In this document: in pieces, positions 18,170 to 26,610 of the stretch
Layout of the letters: each line of letters opens with the position of its first letter
Position numbering within the stretch: position 1 is the stretch's first letter
Assembly (NCBI GenBank): GCA_014302835.1
Contig: CP060294.1
Location: 4,241,067 to 4,305,066, forward strand
DNA: 64,000 bases
Reading direction: 5' to 3'
DNA from: Pedobacter sp. PAMC26386
GTDB lineage: Bacteria > Bacteroidota > Bacteroidia > Sphingobacteriales > Sphingobacteriaceae
Made by a program: the position numbers and the translations under genes
Notes under the pieces: model-generated
Seen by the model: only the letters and a program-made list of their open reading frames with translations
Told to the model about the DNA's origin: nothing
Database searches by the model: none

Positions 18170-18973
18170 ATGAAAGACAAAGTAATCTGGATCACGGGAG
18201 CCTCTTCTGGTATTGGAGAAGCACTCGTTTATGCTTATAACAGTTCGGGAGCAAAAATTATTATCTCTTCCCGGAACAGGGATGAGCTGCTCAGGGTAAA
18301 AGGAAATTGTAAAGATCAAATGAATGTACAGGTCCTGCCTTTGGACCTGGGAGACACTGCTGCCTTAAATAACAAGGCCAGAGAAGCAGAAAAAGTCTTT
18401 GGCCACATAGACCTTCTTATCAATAGCGGTGGTATCAGTCAACGTTCCCTGGCACTGGAAACAGCATTAAATGTTGAACAGAAAATTATGACTGTTAACT
18501 TCTGGGGAACAGTAGCCTTAAGTAAAGCCGTATTACCTGGAATGATAGCTTATGGCGGTGGCAGAATTGTTTGCATCAGCAGCCTGACAGGTAAATTCGG
18601 CACCCCTTACCGCTCCGGATATGCCGCATCAAAGCATGCCTTACATGGCTATTTTGATTCTCTTCGCTCCGAAGTATTTGATAAAAACATTCAGATCACC
18701 TTGATTTGCCCAGGCTATATTAAAACAAATATTTCACTGAATGCAGTAACCGCAGATGGCACTACCCATAACAAAATGGACGAAAACCAGGAAAATGGTC
18801 TCTCATCGGCCAACTGCGCTAAAAAAATCATTAAAGCTATCCAGCAAAACAAAGAAGAGGTCTATATGGGTGGCAAGGAAATGAAAGGTATTTTATTCAA
18901 ACGCTTCTTCCCTCTCTGGTTTTCAAAATACATGAGAACAATAAATCTGAAAATTCAAAAAACCAAGCACTAA
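18170..18973 (+). CDS. short-chain dehydrogenase/reductase
   Basis: This 267-residue classical SDR has the cofactor motif T-G-A-S-S-G-I-G (about 9-16), the N-S-G-G structural motif in place of N-A-G-G, and the catalytic Y151-x3-K155 (Y-A-A-S-K) with the serine in C-I-S-S-L upstream. The S-S-R-N after the second strand suggests NADP preference. The C-terminal part, with K-R-F-F-P-L-W and basic residues, resembles DHRS7-like or membrane-associated SDRs. The substrate cannot be told. It lies between hemW and a fasciclin gene on the plus strand, probably co-transcribed with hemW. Confidence 0.88.
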   Translation: MKDKVIWITGASSGIGEALVYAYNSSGAKIIISSRNRDELLRVKGNCKDQMNVQVLPLDLGDTAALNNKAREAEKVFGHIDLLINSGGISQRSLALETALNVEQKIMTVNFWGTVALSKAVLPGMIAYGGGRIVCISSLTGKFGTPYRSGYAASKHALHGYFDSLRSEVFDKNIQITLICPGYIKTNISLNAVTADGTTHNKMDENQENGLSSANCAKKIIKAIQQNKEEVYMGGKEMKGILFKRFFPLWFSKYMRTINLKIQKTKH

Positions 18974-19006
18974 TATTCCCCGTATCTCTTGCTATAAAAC
19001 AAAATC

Positions 19007-19558
19007 ATGAAAAGATTCATCTTACCTGTATTTGTCATAGCAGCTATGGCATTTTCAACTTCAGTTTACGCTCAAAAAAATCCAATGGTTGGTGGTGCAG
19101 CAATGTATTCCACCAAAGATATTGTCGATAATGCAGTAAACTCAAAAGACCACACTACATTGGTTGCAGCTGTTCAAGCCGCAGGCCTTGTGGAGACCTT
19201 AAAAAGTGCAGGCCCTTTTACCGTTTTCGCACCAACAAATGAAGCTTTTGACAAACTGCCTGCCGGGACGGTAGAAACTCTTGTCAAACCAGAAAACAAA
19301 GCAACCTTAACTAAAATTCTTACTTACCATGTGGTAGCTGGAAAAATGGATGCAAAAACTATTGCTAAAGCAATTAAAGCAGGCAATGGCAAAGCTGAAT
19401 TAACCACAGTATCTGGTGGAAAACTATGGGCTTCTATGGATGGTAATAAATTGGTTCTAACTGATGAAAAAGGTGGAACATCAACAGTAACCATTGCAAA
19501 CGTAATGCAGAAAAATGGGGTAATCCATGTGGTTGACACTGTTTTAATGCCCAACTAA
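19007..19558 (+). CDS. secreted fasciclin (FAS1) domain protein
   Basis: This 183-residue protein has a signal peptide (about 1-22, V-Y-A-Q) and one FAS1 domain (about 35-182). The hallmark motifs are present: F-T-V-F-A-P-T-N-E-A-F (H1 box), Y-H-V-V-A-G-K and, at the end, N-G-V-I-H-V-V-D-T-V-L-M-P (H2 box). FAS1 domains mediate adhesion to proteins or polysaccharides outside the cell. The function in this organism is unknown. The gene ends at a strong intrinsic terminator. Confidence 0.92.
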   Translation: MKRFILPVFVIAAMAFSTSVYAQKNPMVGGAAMYSTKDIVDNAVNSKDHTTLVAAVQAAGLVETLKSAGPFTVFAPTNEAFDKLPAGTVETLVKPENKATLTKILTYHVVAGKMDAKTIAKAIKAGNGKAELTTVSGGKLWASMDGNKLVLTDEKGGTSTVTIANVMQKNGVIHVVDTVLMPN

Positions 19559-19582
19559 GTATCGCAAATTCTTTTCTACAAT

Positions 19583-19615
19583 AAAAAAACACAGCTCTGA
19601 TTGCTGTGTTTTTTT
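19583..19615 (+). terminator. intrinsic terminator after the fasciclin gene
   Basis: A perfect 13-base stem (19583-19595 with 19603-19615) around a seven-base loop ends in seven T residues. The matching A-run on the left arm makes it work on either strand. Confidence 0.92.
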
Positions 19616-19701
19616 ATTGTCAGAATTTTTTATTTTTAATAAACGGATTGGTTATGAAAGTCAAAATTCTGTAATTTCACATGAATTAACATTATTTTAA
19701 C

Positions 19702-20583
19702 ATGAAGTTTGATTTAGCTCAGATTGATTGCGTTGATGATATTTCCAAAGAGGATTTTGAAAAAAAATATCTCAATGCACGCAGACCATTAATCATCAAA
19801 AACATGGCTAAAAACTGGCCAGCGTACGAGAAATGGTCTATGGATTACATGAAAAGCGTAGTTGGAGATAGAATGGTCCCACTATATGACAGTTCAAAAG
19901 CTGACCCTTCCAAGCCAATCAATGCAGCTGCTGCAGAGATGAAATTCTCAGATTATATTGACCTGATCAAAACCACCCCAACAGACCTGCGCATCTTTCT
20001 TTTTGACCCGATTAAACAAGCCCCTAAATTACTGAAAGATTATATCGCCCCGAAAGATTTAATGGGAGGCTTTCTAGATAGTTATCCTAATATGTTTTTT
20101 GGCGGGAAAGGTTCGGTAACTTTCCTCCATTACGATATTGATATGGCTCATATCTTTCATACCCACTTTAATGGTCGCAAACATGTCATCTTATTCGAGA
20201 ACAAATGGAAGGAGCGTCTTTATCAAATTCCATATGCCACGTATGCGCTGGAAGATTATGATATTGAGAATCCTGATTTTGATAAATTCCCAGCTTTAAA
20301 AGGAGTAAAAGGTGTAGAAGCTTACCTGGAACATGGCGACACCTTATTTATGCCTACTGGTTACTGGCACTGGATGAAGTATCTGGACGGCTCTTTTTCT
20401 ATCAGTCTGCGCGCCTGGGACAAATCGTGGGCCGTAAAAGCAAGAAGTTTGTATAACCTTACTGTACAGCGTAAATTCGATGATTTTATGAAAGCTAATT
20501 TCAAAGAAAAATACATGGGCTGGAAAGAGCGTCTTGCTGTTAAAAGGGCAAATAAGGCTCTGGCAGAACATGCTCCATTCTAA
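19702..20583 (+). CDS. cupin-like (JmjC-type) domain protein, first copy
   Basis: This 293-residue soluble protein is of the Cupin_8/JmjC-like type. A candidate iron-binding triad is visible: H143-Y-D145 in L-H-Y-D-I-D and H223 in T-G-Y-W-H-W. K160 and other basic residues in N-G-R-K-H could bind 2-oxoglutarate. Members of this fold are mostly Fe(II)/2-oxoglutarate hydroxylases acting on proteins, tRNA or small molecules. The substrate here is unknown. A close paralogue lies directly downstream in the same direction, which indicates a tandem duplication. Confidence 0.82.
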   Translation: MKFDLAQIDCVDDISKEDFEKKYLNARRPLIIKNMAKNWPAYEKWSMDYMKSVVGDRMVPLYDSSKADPSKPINAAAAEMKFSDYIDLIKTTPTDLRIFLFDPIKQAPKLLKDYIAPKDLMGGFLDSYPNMFFGGKGSVTFLHYDIDMAHIFHTHFNGRKHVILFENKWKERLYQIPYATYALEDYDIENPDFDKFPALKGVKGVEAYLEHGDTLFMPTGYWHWMKYLDGSFSISLRAWDKSWAVKARSLYNLTVQRKFDDFMKANFKEKYMGWKERLAVKRANKALAEHAPF

Positions 20584-20699
20584 TTAAGAATCAGTTTAAT
20601 GTTAGATAGTTAGCTATTTCTGAGTCATACCTTGCCTTTTTATATAAATAAATAGAATATAATTTACACTTTTGTTCTCAAACAAGATCTTTTTTGATT

Positions 20700-21584
20700 A
20701 TGAGCTTTATATTAAAGCCGGTAGATACCGTTGAAAATATCAGTCCCGCAGATTTTAAAAAAAATTATTTAGACCCAAGAAAACCTCTAATCATTAAGGG
20801 TTTAACAAAAAGCTGGCCCGCAAGAGAAAAATGGACAACTGAATATCTGAAAGAGATAGCAGGAGATCTGGAAGTTCCATTATATGATAATGCAAAGGTA
20901 GACCCATCTAAACCTATCAATTCAGCAGCAGCACACATGCGTTTCGGTGATTATCTGGATCTGATTAAATCAGAACCTACTGAATTACGTATATTCTTCT
21001 TTAACCTTTTTAAGCATGTTCCAAGTCTGATTAAAGACATCGTCCTGCCTAAAGACTTAATGGGTGGCTTTATAGAAAGCATGCCAGCTATGTTTTTTGG
21101 TGGTTCAAACTCTGTGACATTCCTGCATTACGATATCGATCTTCCTCATCTTTTTCATACGCATTTTGGTGGAAGAAAACATATTATATTATTCGATAAT
21201 AAGTGGAAAGAACGTCTTTACTGCATTCCAAATGCAACCTATGCATTGGAAGATTACGATGTCGCTAATCCTGATTTTGATAAATTCCCGGCACTGAGAG
21301 GTGTTGAAGGATATGAAGTTTTCCTGGAGCATGGAGACACCCTTTTCATGCCTACAGGTATGTGGCACTGGATGAAATATCTTGATGGCTCTTTCTCTTT
21401 AAGTCTGAGAGCATGGGATGCTTCACCAATCAGAAAAGCACAGAGTTTGTTTAACCTGGCTATTAAAGGTGGTCTGGACAGTGTTTTAAAGATGGCTTTA
21501 AAAGCTCCTTACGCAGAATTCAGAGAAAAACTTGCTATTAAAAGAGCAGAAAAAGCACTGGCTAAAGGCTCGCCAAAAAAATAA
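20700..21584 (+). CDS. cupin-like (JmjC-type) domain protein, second copy
   Basis: This is a 294-residue paralogue of the gene just upstream, alignable over almost its whole length. The same triad is kept at the same positions: H143-Y-D145 and H223 in T-G-M-W-H-W. Differences are concentrated in the region after the domain (about 240-294) and at the substrate-side loop (F-F-N-L-F-K for F-D-P-I-K). The start is set at the ATG at 20700, because the longer frame opens with TTG two codons earlier and the first paralogue has the matching length from this ATG. A strong hairpin follows 62 bases after the stop. Confidence 0.82.
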   Translation: MSFILKPVDTVENISPADFKKNYLDPRKPLIIKGLTKSWPAREKWTTEYLKEIAGDLEVPLYDNAKVDPSKPINSAAAHMRFGDYLDLIKSEPTELRIFFFNLFKHVPSLIKDIVLPKDLMGGFIESMPAMFFGGSNSVTFLHYDIDLPHLFHTHFGGRKHIILFDNKWKERLYCIPNATYALEDYDVANPDFDKFPALRGVEGYEVFLEHGDTLFMPTGMWHWMKYLDGSFSLSLRAWDASPIRKAQSLFNLAIKGGLDSVLKMALKAPYAEFREKLAIKRAEKALAKGSPKK

Positions 21585-21645
21585 GCACAAATTGGTGTGT
21601 CATAATTTCTTTCACATAGCGGCTTAATCCTAGCCCATGACCTAT

Positions 21646-21680
21646 ACAACTAGTACTCAGCGACCCTGAGTACTAGTTGT
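21646..21680 (+). terminator. perfect hairpin after the cupin pair
   Basis: Fifteen-base perfect arms (21646-21660 and 21666-21680) enclose a five-base loop. A T-rich but interrupted tract (TTTCCCTCTT) follows, so this is probably a terminator of moderate strength. The following stretch to 21878 shows no gene and carries only the candidate -7 element for the next gene. Confidence 0.7.
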
Positions 21681-21834
21681 TTCCCTCTTAATTTCTACAG
21701 GGTATTTTTACAAGCCGGTAACATTAATCACCCCGCAAACTTTTACCTTCGATATTCCGTTTATACAATAAGCTGTTCAGATTTAGCAGTTCAAATTGTT
21801 TACTGCTTATTTTTTAAGCGAAACGAACCGGCGC

Positions 21835-21842
21835 TATTTTTG
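21835..21842 (+). promoter_or_regulatory. candidate -7 element for the VWA gene
   Basis: TATTTTTG matches TAnnTTTG exactly, 37 bases before the ATG. No TTG is found at the usual upstream distance, only a T-run near 21810-21815. Confidence 0.35.
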
Positions 21843-21878
21843 ATAGCATTCTATCAGTTTTAAACAGTTTCTAAGCAC

Positions 21879-22976
21879 ATGAGAGGTTTCCATTTTTCTA
21901 ATTTCCAAGCAGATGACAAACCTAAAGGCGGGTTTGATGAAATGCTGAAGTTATTTACCCAACTCTTGAATTACACTGCGGGTGACGCAGGTGAAACACT
22001 AGCATGGATGAATGAACTGGACAAGCAATATAAGTTTACCACTGGCGACTACGGCATGGGTGATTTTATTGATGAACTCAAAGACAAAGGCTTCATCAAG
22101 GAAAACTCAAAAAACGGAGGTGTAGATATTACTTCCAAAACCGAACAGGTAATCCGCAAATCTGCTTTGGAGGAGATTTTCGGGAAGTTAAAAAAAGCAG
22201 GCAGAGGCAATCACAACACCAATATTTCTGGTATTGGAGAAGAAAAAAATGCAGATCGCCGGGAATATACTTTTGGAGACAGTCTTGATCAGATCGATAT
22301 GACTGCATCTATCCAGAACGCACAGATCAATCACGGTATCGGTAATTTCACTTTAACTGAAGGTGACCTGGAGGTTGAAGAGAAAGATTATAAAACACTG
22401 ACTTCAACGGTGCTGATGATTGACATCTCTCACTCTATGATTTTATATGGCGAAGACAGGATTACCCCGGCTAAAAAAGTAGCTATGGCACTTGCAGAGC
22501 TGATTCATACGCGTTACCCTAAAGACACTTTGGACATTGTCGTATTTGGTAATGATGCCTGGCCCATTACGGTTAAAGATCTACCCTATTTACAAGTCGG
22601 GCCATACCATACCAACACCCTTGCCGGCCTTGAACTTGCTGCCGATTTACTTCGTCGCCGTAAGACACATAATAAACAGATTTTCATGATTACTGATGGT
22701 AAGCCGACCTGTCTCAAAGAGAATGGCCGTTACTATAAAAACAGCATGGGACTGGATAGAAAGGTTATCAATAAAACCCTGAATATGGCAGCACAATGTA
22801 AACGGCTTAATATTCCTATTACTACCTTCATGATTGCTCAGGACCCATATTTACAACAATTTGTAAGAGAGTTTACTGAAATAAACGGAGGTAGGGCTTT
22901 CTATAGTTCACTCACTGGTTTAGGGGAATACATTTTTGAAGACTACATTAAAAACAGAAGAAAAAAAGTCCGTTAA
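21879..22976 (+). CDS. VWA domain protein paired with a MoxR-like ATPase
   Basis: This 365-residue protein has an N-terminal helical region (about 1-150) and a von Willebrand factor A domain (about 165-355). The metal-ion-dependent adhesion site is intact: D-I-S-H-S, a later F-G-N-D, and M-I-T-D-G-K-P. No signal peptide or membrane helix is seen, so it should be cytoplasmic. Its stop lies nine bases before a MoxR/ChlI-like AAA+ gene. Such pairs resemble the D and I subunits of magnesium chelatase and the CoxE/CoxD or RavA/ViaA systems, where the ATPase and VWA partner remodel a client protein or insert a metal. The client is unknown. Confidence 0.85.
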   Translation: MRGFHFSNFQADDKPKGGFDEMLKLFTQLLNYTAGDAGETLAWMNELDKQYKFTTGDYGMGDFIDELKDKGFIKENSKNGGVDITSKTEQVIRKSALEEIFGKLKKAGRGNHNTNISGIGEEKNADRREYTFGDSLDQIDMTASIQNAQINHGIGNFTLTEGDLEVEEKDYKTLTSTVLMIDISHSMILYGEDRITPAKKVAMALAELIHTRYPKDTLDIVVFGNDAWPITVKDLPYLQVGPYHTNTLAGLELAADLLRRRKTHNKQIFMITDGKPTCLKENGRYYKNSMGLDRKVINKTLNMAAQCKRLNIPITTFMIAQDPYLQQFVREFTEINGGRAFYSSLTGLGEYIFEDYIKNRRKKVR

Positions 22977-22985
22977 TTCGGGCAG

Positions 22986-24497
22986 ATGAAACATATGGAG
23001 CAGATCTCAATTAAAACTCTTGGCGAATTAAAAGCCTCAAATTACACCTCATTAACAGTAAAAGACGAATTACGCAAGAACCTGATTCTACAGCTTCAAA
23101 ATAAAGATGCTGGTTTTGAAGGGATTTTGGGTTATGACGAAACTGTTATTCCAGAACTTCAAACCGCAATCTTATCCAGACATAACATTTTATTACTGGG
23201 TTTAAGGGGACAGGCTAAAACACGTATTGCAAGGCTGATGGTCAACTTACTTGATGAGTATATTCCTTATGTTACGGGAAGTGAAATCTTTGATGACCCA
23301 TTAAATCCTATTTCATGGTATGGAAAACAGGAAGTTGCTACTCATGGTGATGCAACACCGATCAGCTGGCAGCATCGCTCTGACCGTTATACCGAAAAAC
23401 TGGCTACTCCAGACGTGACTGTAGCAGATTTAATTGGTGACATGGACCCTATTAAAGCCGCTACACTGAAATTAACTTATAACGACGAACGTGTGATCCA
23501 CTTTGGACTAATTCCAAGAGCACACAGAAGCATTTTCGTCATCAATGAGCTGCCAGATTTACAGGCAAGGATACAGGTGGCGCTATTTAATATGCTTCAG
23601 GAAAAAGATATTCAAATCAGAGGCTTTAAATTGCGTCTTCCATTAGATGTACAATTTGTATTTACAGCTAATCCTGAAGATTATACTAACAGGGGGGCTA
23701 TTGTAACCCCATTAAAGGACAGAATCGAAAGTCAGATCCTGACCCATTATCCAAAAACAATTGCAATCTCCAGAAAGATTACTTTCCAGGAAGCTAAAAT
23801 TACAGAGGCTCAAAAAATAAAGATTGAGGCTGATGGTTTAGTCAAAGACCTGATTGAACAAGTAGCATTTGAAGCACGTAAAAGTGAATACATTGATCAA
23901 AAATCTGGCGTATCTGCCCGTTTAACAATTTCCGCCTACGAAAACCTGATCAGCACTGCAGAAAGAAGAATGCTGATTAATGGAGAAGAAAGCACTTTTG
24001 TTCGCCTTGCAGATCTTACAGGGATCATACCAGCAGTAACTGGTAAAATAGAACTGGTTTACGAAGGTGAACTTGAAGGACCTGCTAAAGTAGCTAATAC
24101 ACTCATTGGTAAAGCTATTAAAAGCTTATTCAACCGATATTTTCCGGATCCGGAGAAAGCAAAGAAAAGTAAGACTGCAAATCCATATCAATTGATTACA
24201 GACTGGTTCACAGACGGGCATACACTTGATATCGCTGATAACCTGACTGAGGCTCAGTATAAGAAAGAGCTGATGCAGGTTGAAGGATTGAATGAACTGG
24301 TTAAAAAGTTCCATCCTAAGCTCAGTGCTAATCAGACTTTACTGCTAATGGAATTTGTGTTACACGGATTAGCAGAGTATTCTCAGCTCAATAAAAAATA
24401 CCTTAATGGTGGTTTTGGTTTTTCTGATATGTTCGACAGTTTATTTAACACCGAACTTGAAGAAGACGATGACGACGATATTGATTTTAATAATTAA
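22986..24497 (+). CDS. MoxR/ChlI-like AAA+ ATPase
   Basis: This 503-residue AAA+ protein has Walker A G-L-R-G-Q-A-K-T (about 78-85), with the alanine before Lys that is usual in MoxR proteins. The Walker B-like strand reads F-V-I-N-E-L-P-D-L, with Asn instead of the first Asp. I recall the same N-E-L-P-D-L from relatives annotated as magnesium chelatase or sigma-54-interacting ATPases, so this is probably a family trait. Sensor 1 is F-T-A-N-P-E-D. The tail ends in a run of acidic residues (E-E-D-D-D-D-D). It is co-transcribed with the VWA gene and probably forms a chaperone-like complex with it. An ATG three codons before M4 is used as the start; M4 is an alternative. Confidence 0.85.
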   Translation: MKHMEQISIKTLGELKASNYTSLTVKDELRKNLILQLQNKDAGFEGILGYDETVIPELQTAILSRHNILLLGLRGQAKTRIARLMVNLLDEYIPYVTGSEIFDDPLNPISWYGKQEVATHGDATPISWQHRSDRYTEKLATPDVTVADLIGDMDPIKAATLKLTYNDERVIHFGLIPRAHRSIFVINELPDLQARIQVALFNMLQEKDIQIRGFKLRLPLDVQFVFTANPEDYTNRGAIVTPLKDRIESQILTHYPKTIAISRKITFQEAKITEAQKIKIEADGLVKDLIEQVAFEARKSEYIDQKSGVSARLTISAYENLISTAERRMLINGEESTFVRLADLTGIIPAVTGKIELVYEGELEGPAKVANTLIGKAIKSLFNRYFPDPEKAKKSKTANPYQLITDWFTDGHTLDIADNLTEAQYKKELMQVEGLNELVKKFHPKLSANQTLLLMEFVLHGLAEYSQLNKKYLNGGFGFSDMFDSLFNTELEEDDDDDIDFNN

Positions 24498-24543
24498 AAC
24501 CTGTGTTAAACAGAATTTTACTGTTTTTTATTTAACCTAAATA

Positions 24544-25830
24544 ATGGGCCGATTACCCTTTCTTATTGCCGGATGTCTTTTAATAATAGCATTCGATTTT
24601 TATTTCGTCAAAGCGATTTTAGCAGCCTTCAAAAATTGGAGTGAAAAAGCAAAAACCAGGTTTACCCGCATTTACTGGGGGATGACCATCCTATTGGTTA
24701 CCGGTGTTTTTGCAGGTATATTTTTGAACATCTTCCTGACCTTACGTGCCATTATACTAGTCTCTTTTTTCCTGACTACAGCATGCAAAATTGTGATGCT
24801 GCCTTTTCTATTGATCGATGATCTGCGCAGGTTGTGTATCGCCATATACAGACGTATCAAAAAATCCGGACAAACAGTGTCAGCTGTGTCATCAACTGAA
24901 ACAACGACCAATACTGCCATAACTAATGGTGCAGAGCCAATCAGTCGTTCGTCATTTATTGTCAAAGCGGGTATTGTTGCAGCGGCAATTCCCCTAACCT
25001 CATTAACATGGGGAATTACATCCGGAGCTTATGATTATCAGGTTAGACGAAAAACCCTGATACTCCCGAATTTACCTGCTGCTTTTGATGGCATTACAAT
25101 GGGTCAGATTTCTGATATCCATTCCGGTAGTTTCTATAATAGAACTGCTGTAAAGGGTGGGGTGGAAATGCTGCTCAGAGAAAAGCCTGACTTCATCTTT
25201 TTTACCGGTGATATTGTAAATGATATGGCCACCGAAATGAGAGACTACCAGGATATCTTCAACAAAGTAAAGGCTCCTCTTGGTGTTTACTCTTCGCTTG
25301 GAAACCATGACTACGGTGATTACCATTTCGGAAAAGAATCCTCTCCGGCCAAAGTCAAAAACCTCAAAGACGTAATCAAAACCCATGAATTGATGGGATG
25401 GGATTTACTGATGAATGAAAACCGGAGATTAAAAATAGACGGTGAGGAAATCGGAATCCTTGGAATCGAAAACTGGGGCATGGGTCGTTTCCCTAAATAT
25501 GGGCGGATGGATCTTGCCACAAAAAACACCGATGACCTTCCTGTCAAACTTTTATTATCCCATGATCCCTCTCACTGGCGTGCCGAAGTACTTCCTAAAT
25601 ACCCGCAAATAGATGCGATGTTTAGCGGTCACACTCATGGTATGCAATTTGGCGTACGTACCGAAAAATATCAGTGGAGCCCTATAGAGTACATCTATAA
25701 AGAGTGGGCAGGATTATATCAGGAACAAAAACAGCAGCTTTACGTCAACGTCGGCTATGGTTTCCTCGGCTATCCTGGCAGAATAGGTATCTTACCGGAA
25801 ATCACCATCTTCACGCTAAAAAGAGCTTAG
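24544..25830 (+). CDS. membrane-anchored calcineurin-like metallophosphoesterase
   Basis: This 428-residue protein has two or three N-terminal membrane helices (about 5-95), a short linker, a further hydrophobic segment near 140-160, then a metallophosphoesterase domain. The dimetal ligands are complete: S-D-I-H, F-T-G-D-I-V, L-G-N-H-D, L-S-H-D-P and S-G-H-T-H-G. Relatives such as YkuE and YpbG-like enzymes act on phospholipid head groups or undecaprenyl intermediates, but the substrate here is not evident. It follows the AAA+ gene by 46 bases. A weak six-base hairpin with a T-run lies between (about 24508-24530). It converges with the response regulator gene. Confidence 0.88.
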   Translation: MGRLPFLIAGCLLIIAFDFYFVKAILAAFKNWSEKAKTRFTRIYWGMTILLVTGVFAGIFLNIFLTLRAIILVSFFLTTACKIVMLPFLLIDDLRRLCIAIYRRIKKSGQTVSAVSSTETTTNTAITNGAEPISRSSFIVKAGIVAAAIPLTSLTWGITSGAYDYQVRRKTLILPNLPAAFDGITMGQISDIHSGSFYNRTAVKGGVEMLLREKPDFIFFTGDIVNDMATEMRDYQDIFNKVKAPLGVYSSLGNHDYGDYHFGKESSPAKVKNLKDVIKTHELMGWDLLMNENRRLKIDGEEIGILGIENWGMGRFPKYGRMDLATKNTDDLPVKLLLSHDPSHWRAEVLPKYPQIDAMFSGHTHGMQFGVRTEKYQWSPIEYIYKEWAGLYQEQKQQLYVNVGYGFLGYPGRIGILPEITIFTLKRA

Positions 25831-25867
25831 TTCCCAACATAAAAACGACTTCTATTTGTTTGTAAAA

Positions 25868-25907
25868 TCAGTATAGGATAGCCTCATCATAAGCTATCCT
25901 ATACTGA
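25868..25907. terminator. shared terminator hairpin between convergent genes
   Basis: Perfect 15-base arms (25868-25882 and 25893-25907) around a ten-base loop sit between the metallophosphoesterase and response regulator genes. Each side has only about four T residues, so it may act weakly in both directions. Confidence 0.7.
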
Positions 25908-25916
25908 AAACCGGAA

Positions 25917-26606
25917 CTATCCGGCATTAAAACGATATCCAACACCTCTTACTGTTTGCAGCAATTGAGGATTATCAGGATTCAATTCGATTTTCTTTCT
26001 CAGACGCACAATATGCATATCAAGTGTACGTGTATTCACATCAGAATTATATCCCCATACCACCAGCATCAGCTCGTCACGGTTAATCACCTTATTAGGG
26101 TTTCTCAAGAAGTATAATAAGATTCTATTCTCTAATATGGTCAGTTCAATTTTCCTTCCGCTCCTGTAAAGTGTGTGGATATTTGGATGATGCTCCATAT
26201 CTCCAAAACGATGGATCTCTGATTTATCATTGTTAAGCAGGAATTTCACCTTACTTTCCAGCATCGCAACCAGCACATCCATATTAAATGGCTTGGTTAC
26301 ATAGTCAGAAACACCAAATGTATAAGCATCAATCTTATCTACATCCTGAGCTTTTGCAGTCATCATAATGATCAGGTTTTCAAATCCCTGCTGACGAACC
26401 TCCTGGCAAACTTCTGATCCTTGTTTTCCTGGCAGCATCCAATCTAACAATACAATATCCGGCTTTTCTTCCATGATAGTTTTCACCGCCAATTCACCGT
26501 CTCCAGTTTCCAGCAACTCATAGCCTTCTGACTTTAGCCTGTGTACTACTAAAAACCTTAAATTTTCATCATCCTCAACTATCAGTATTTTAATTCCTTT
26601 AGACAT
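25917..26606 (-). CDS. OmpR-family response regulator
   Basis: This 229-residue protein has a receiver domain with the acidic pocket E11-D12-D13, phospho-acceptor D55 in L-L-D-W and K105 in V-T-K-P-F. A winged-helix DNA-binding domain follows (about 130-228), ending R-G-V-G-Y-R-F. It resembles RprY-type regulators of Bacteroidota. The gene lies four bases after the histidine kinase gene in the order lipoprotein, kinase, regulator, so the kinase is the expected partner. Targets are unknown. Confidence 0.94.
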   Translation of the reverse strand: MSKGIKILIVEDDENLRFLVVHRLKSEGYELLETGDGELAVKTIMEEKPDIVLLDWMLPGKQGSEVCQEVRQQGFENLIIMMTAKAQDVDKIDAYTFGVSDYVTKPFNMDVLVAMLESKVKFLLNNDKSEIHRFGDMEHHPNIHTLYRSGRKIELTILENRILLYFLRNPNKVINRDELMLVVWGYNSDVNTRTLDMHIVRLRKKIELNPDNPQLLQTVRGVGYRFNAG

Positions 26607-26610
26607 ATCA

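Noticed and set aside
19621..19671. Inverted repeat CAGAATTTT / AAAATTCTG before the first cupin gene
   Set aside because: The nine-base AT-rich arms are separated by 33 bases, so it is weak and could occur by chance.
21681..21878. Gap before the VWA gene searched for a small RNA or gene
   Set aside because: Apart from a -7 match and short AT-rich partial repeats I see no stable fold, terminator or coding frame.
22986..24497. Non-standard Walker A and B in the AAA+ protein as a sign of decay
   Set aside because: G-x4-A-K-T is normal for MoxR proteins, and N-E-L-P-D-L is, as far as I recall, shared by this subfamily. The frame is intact.
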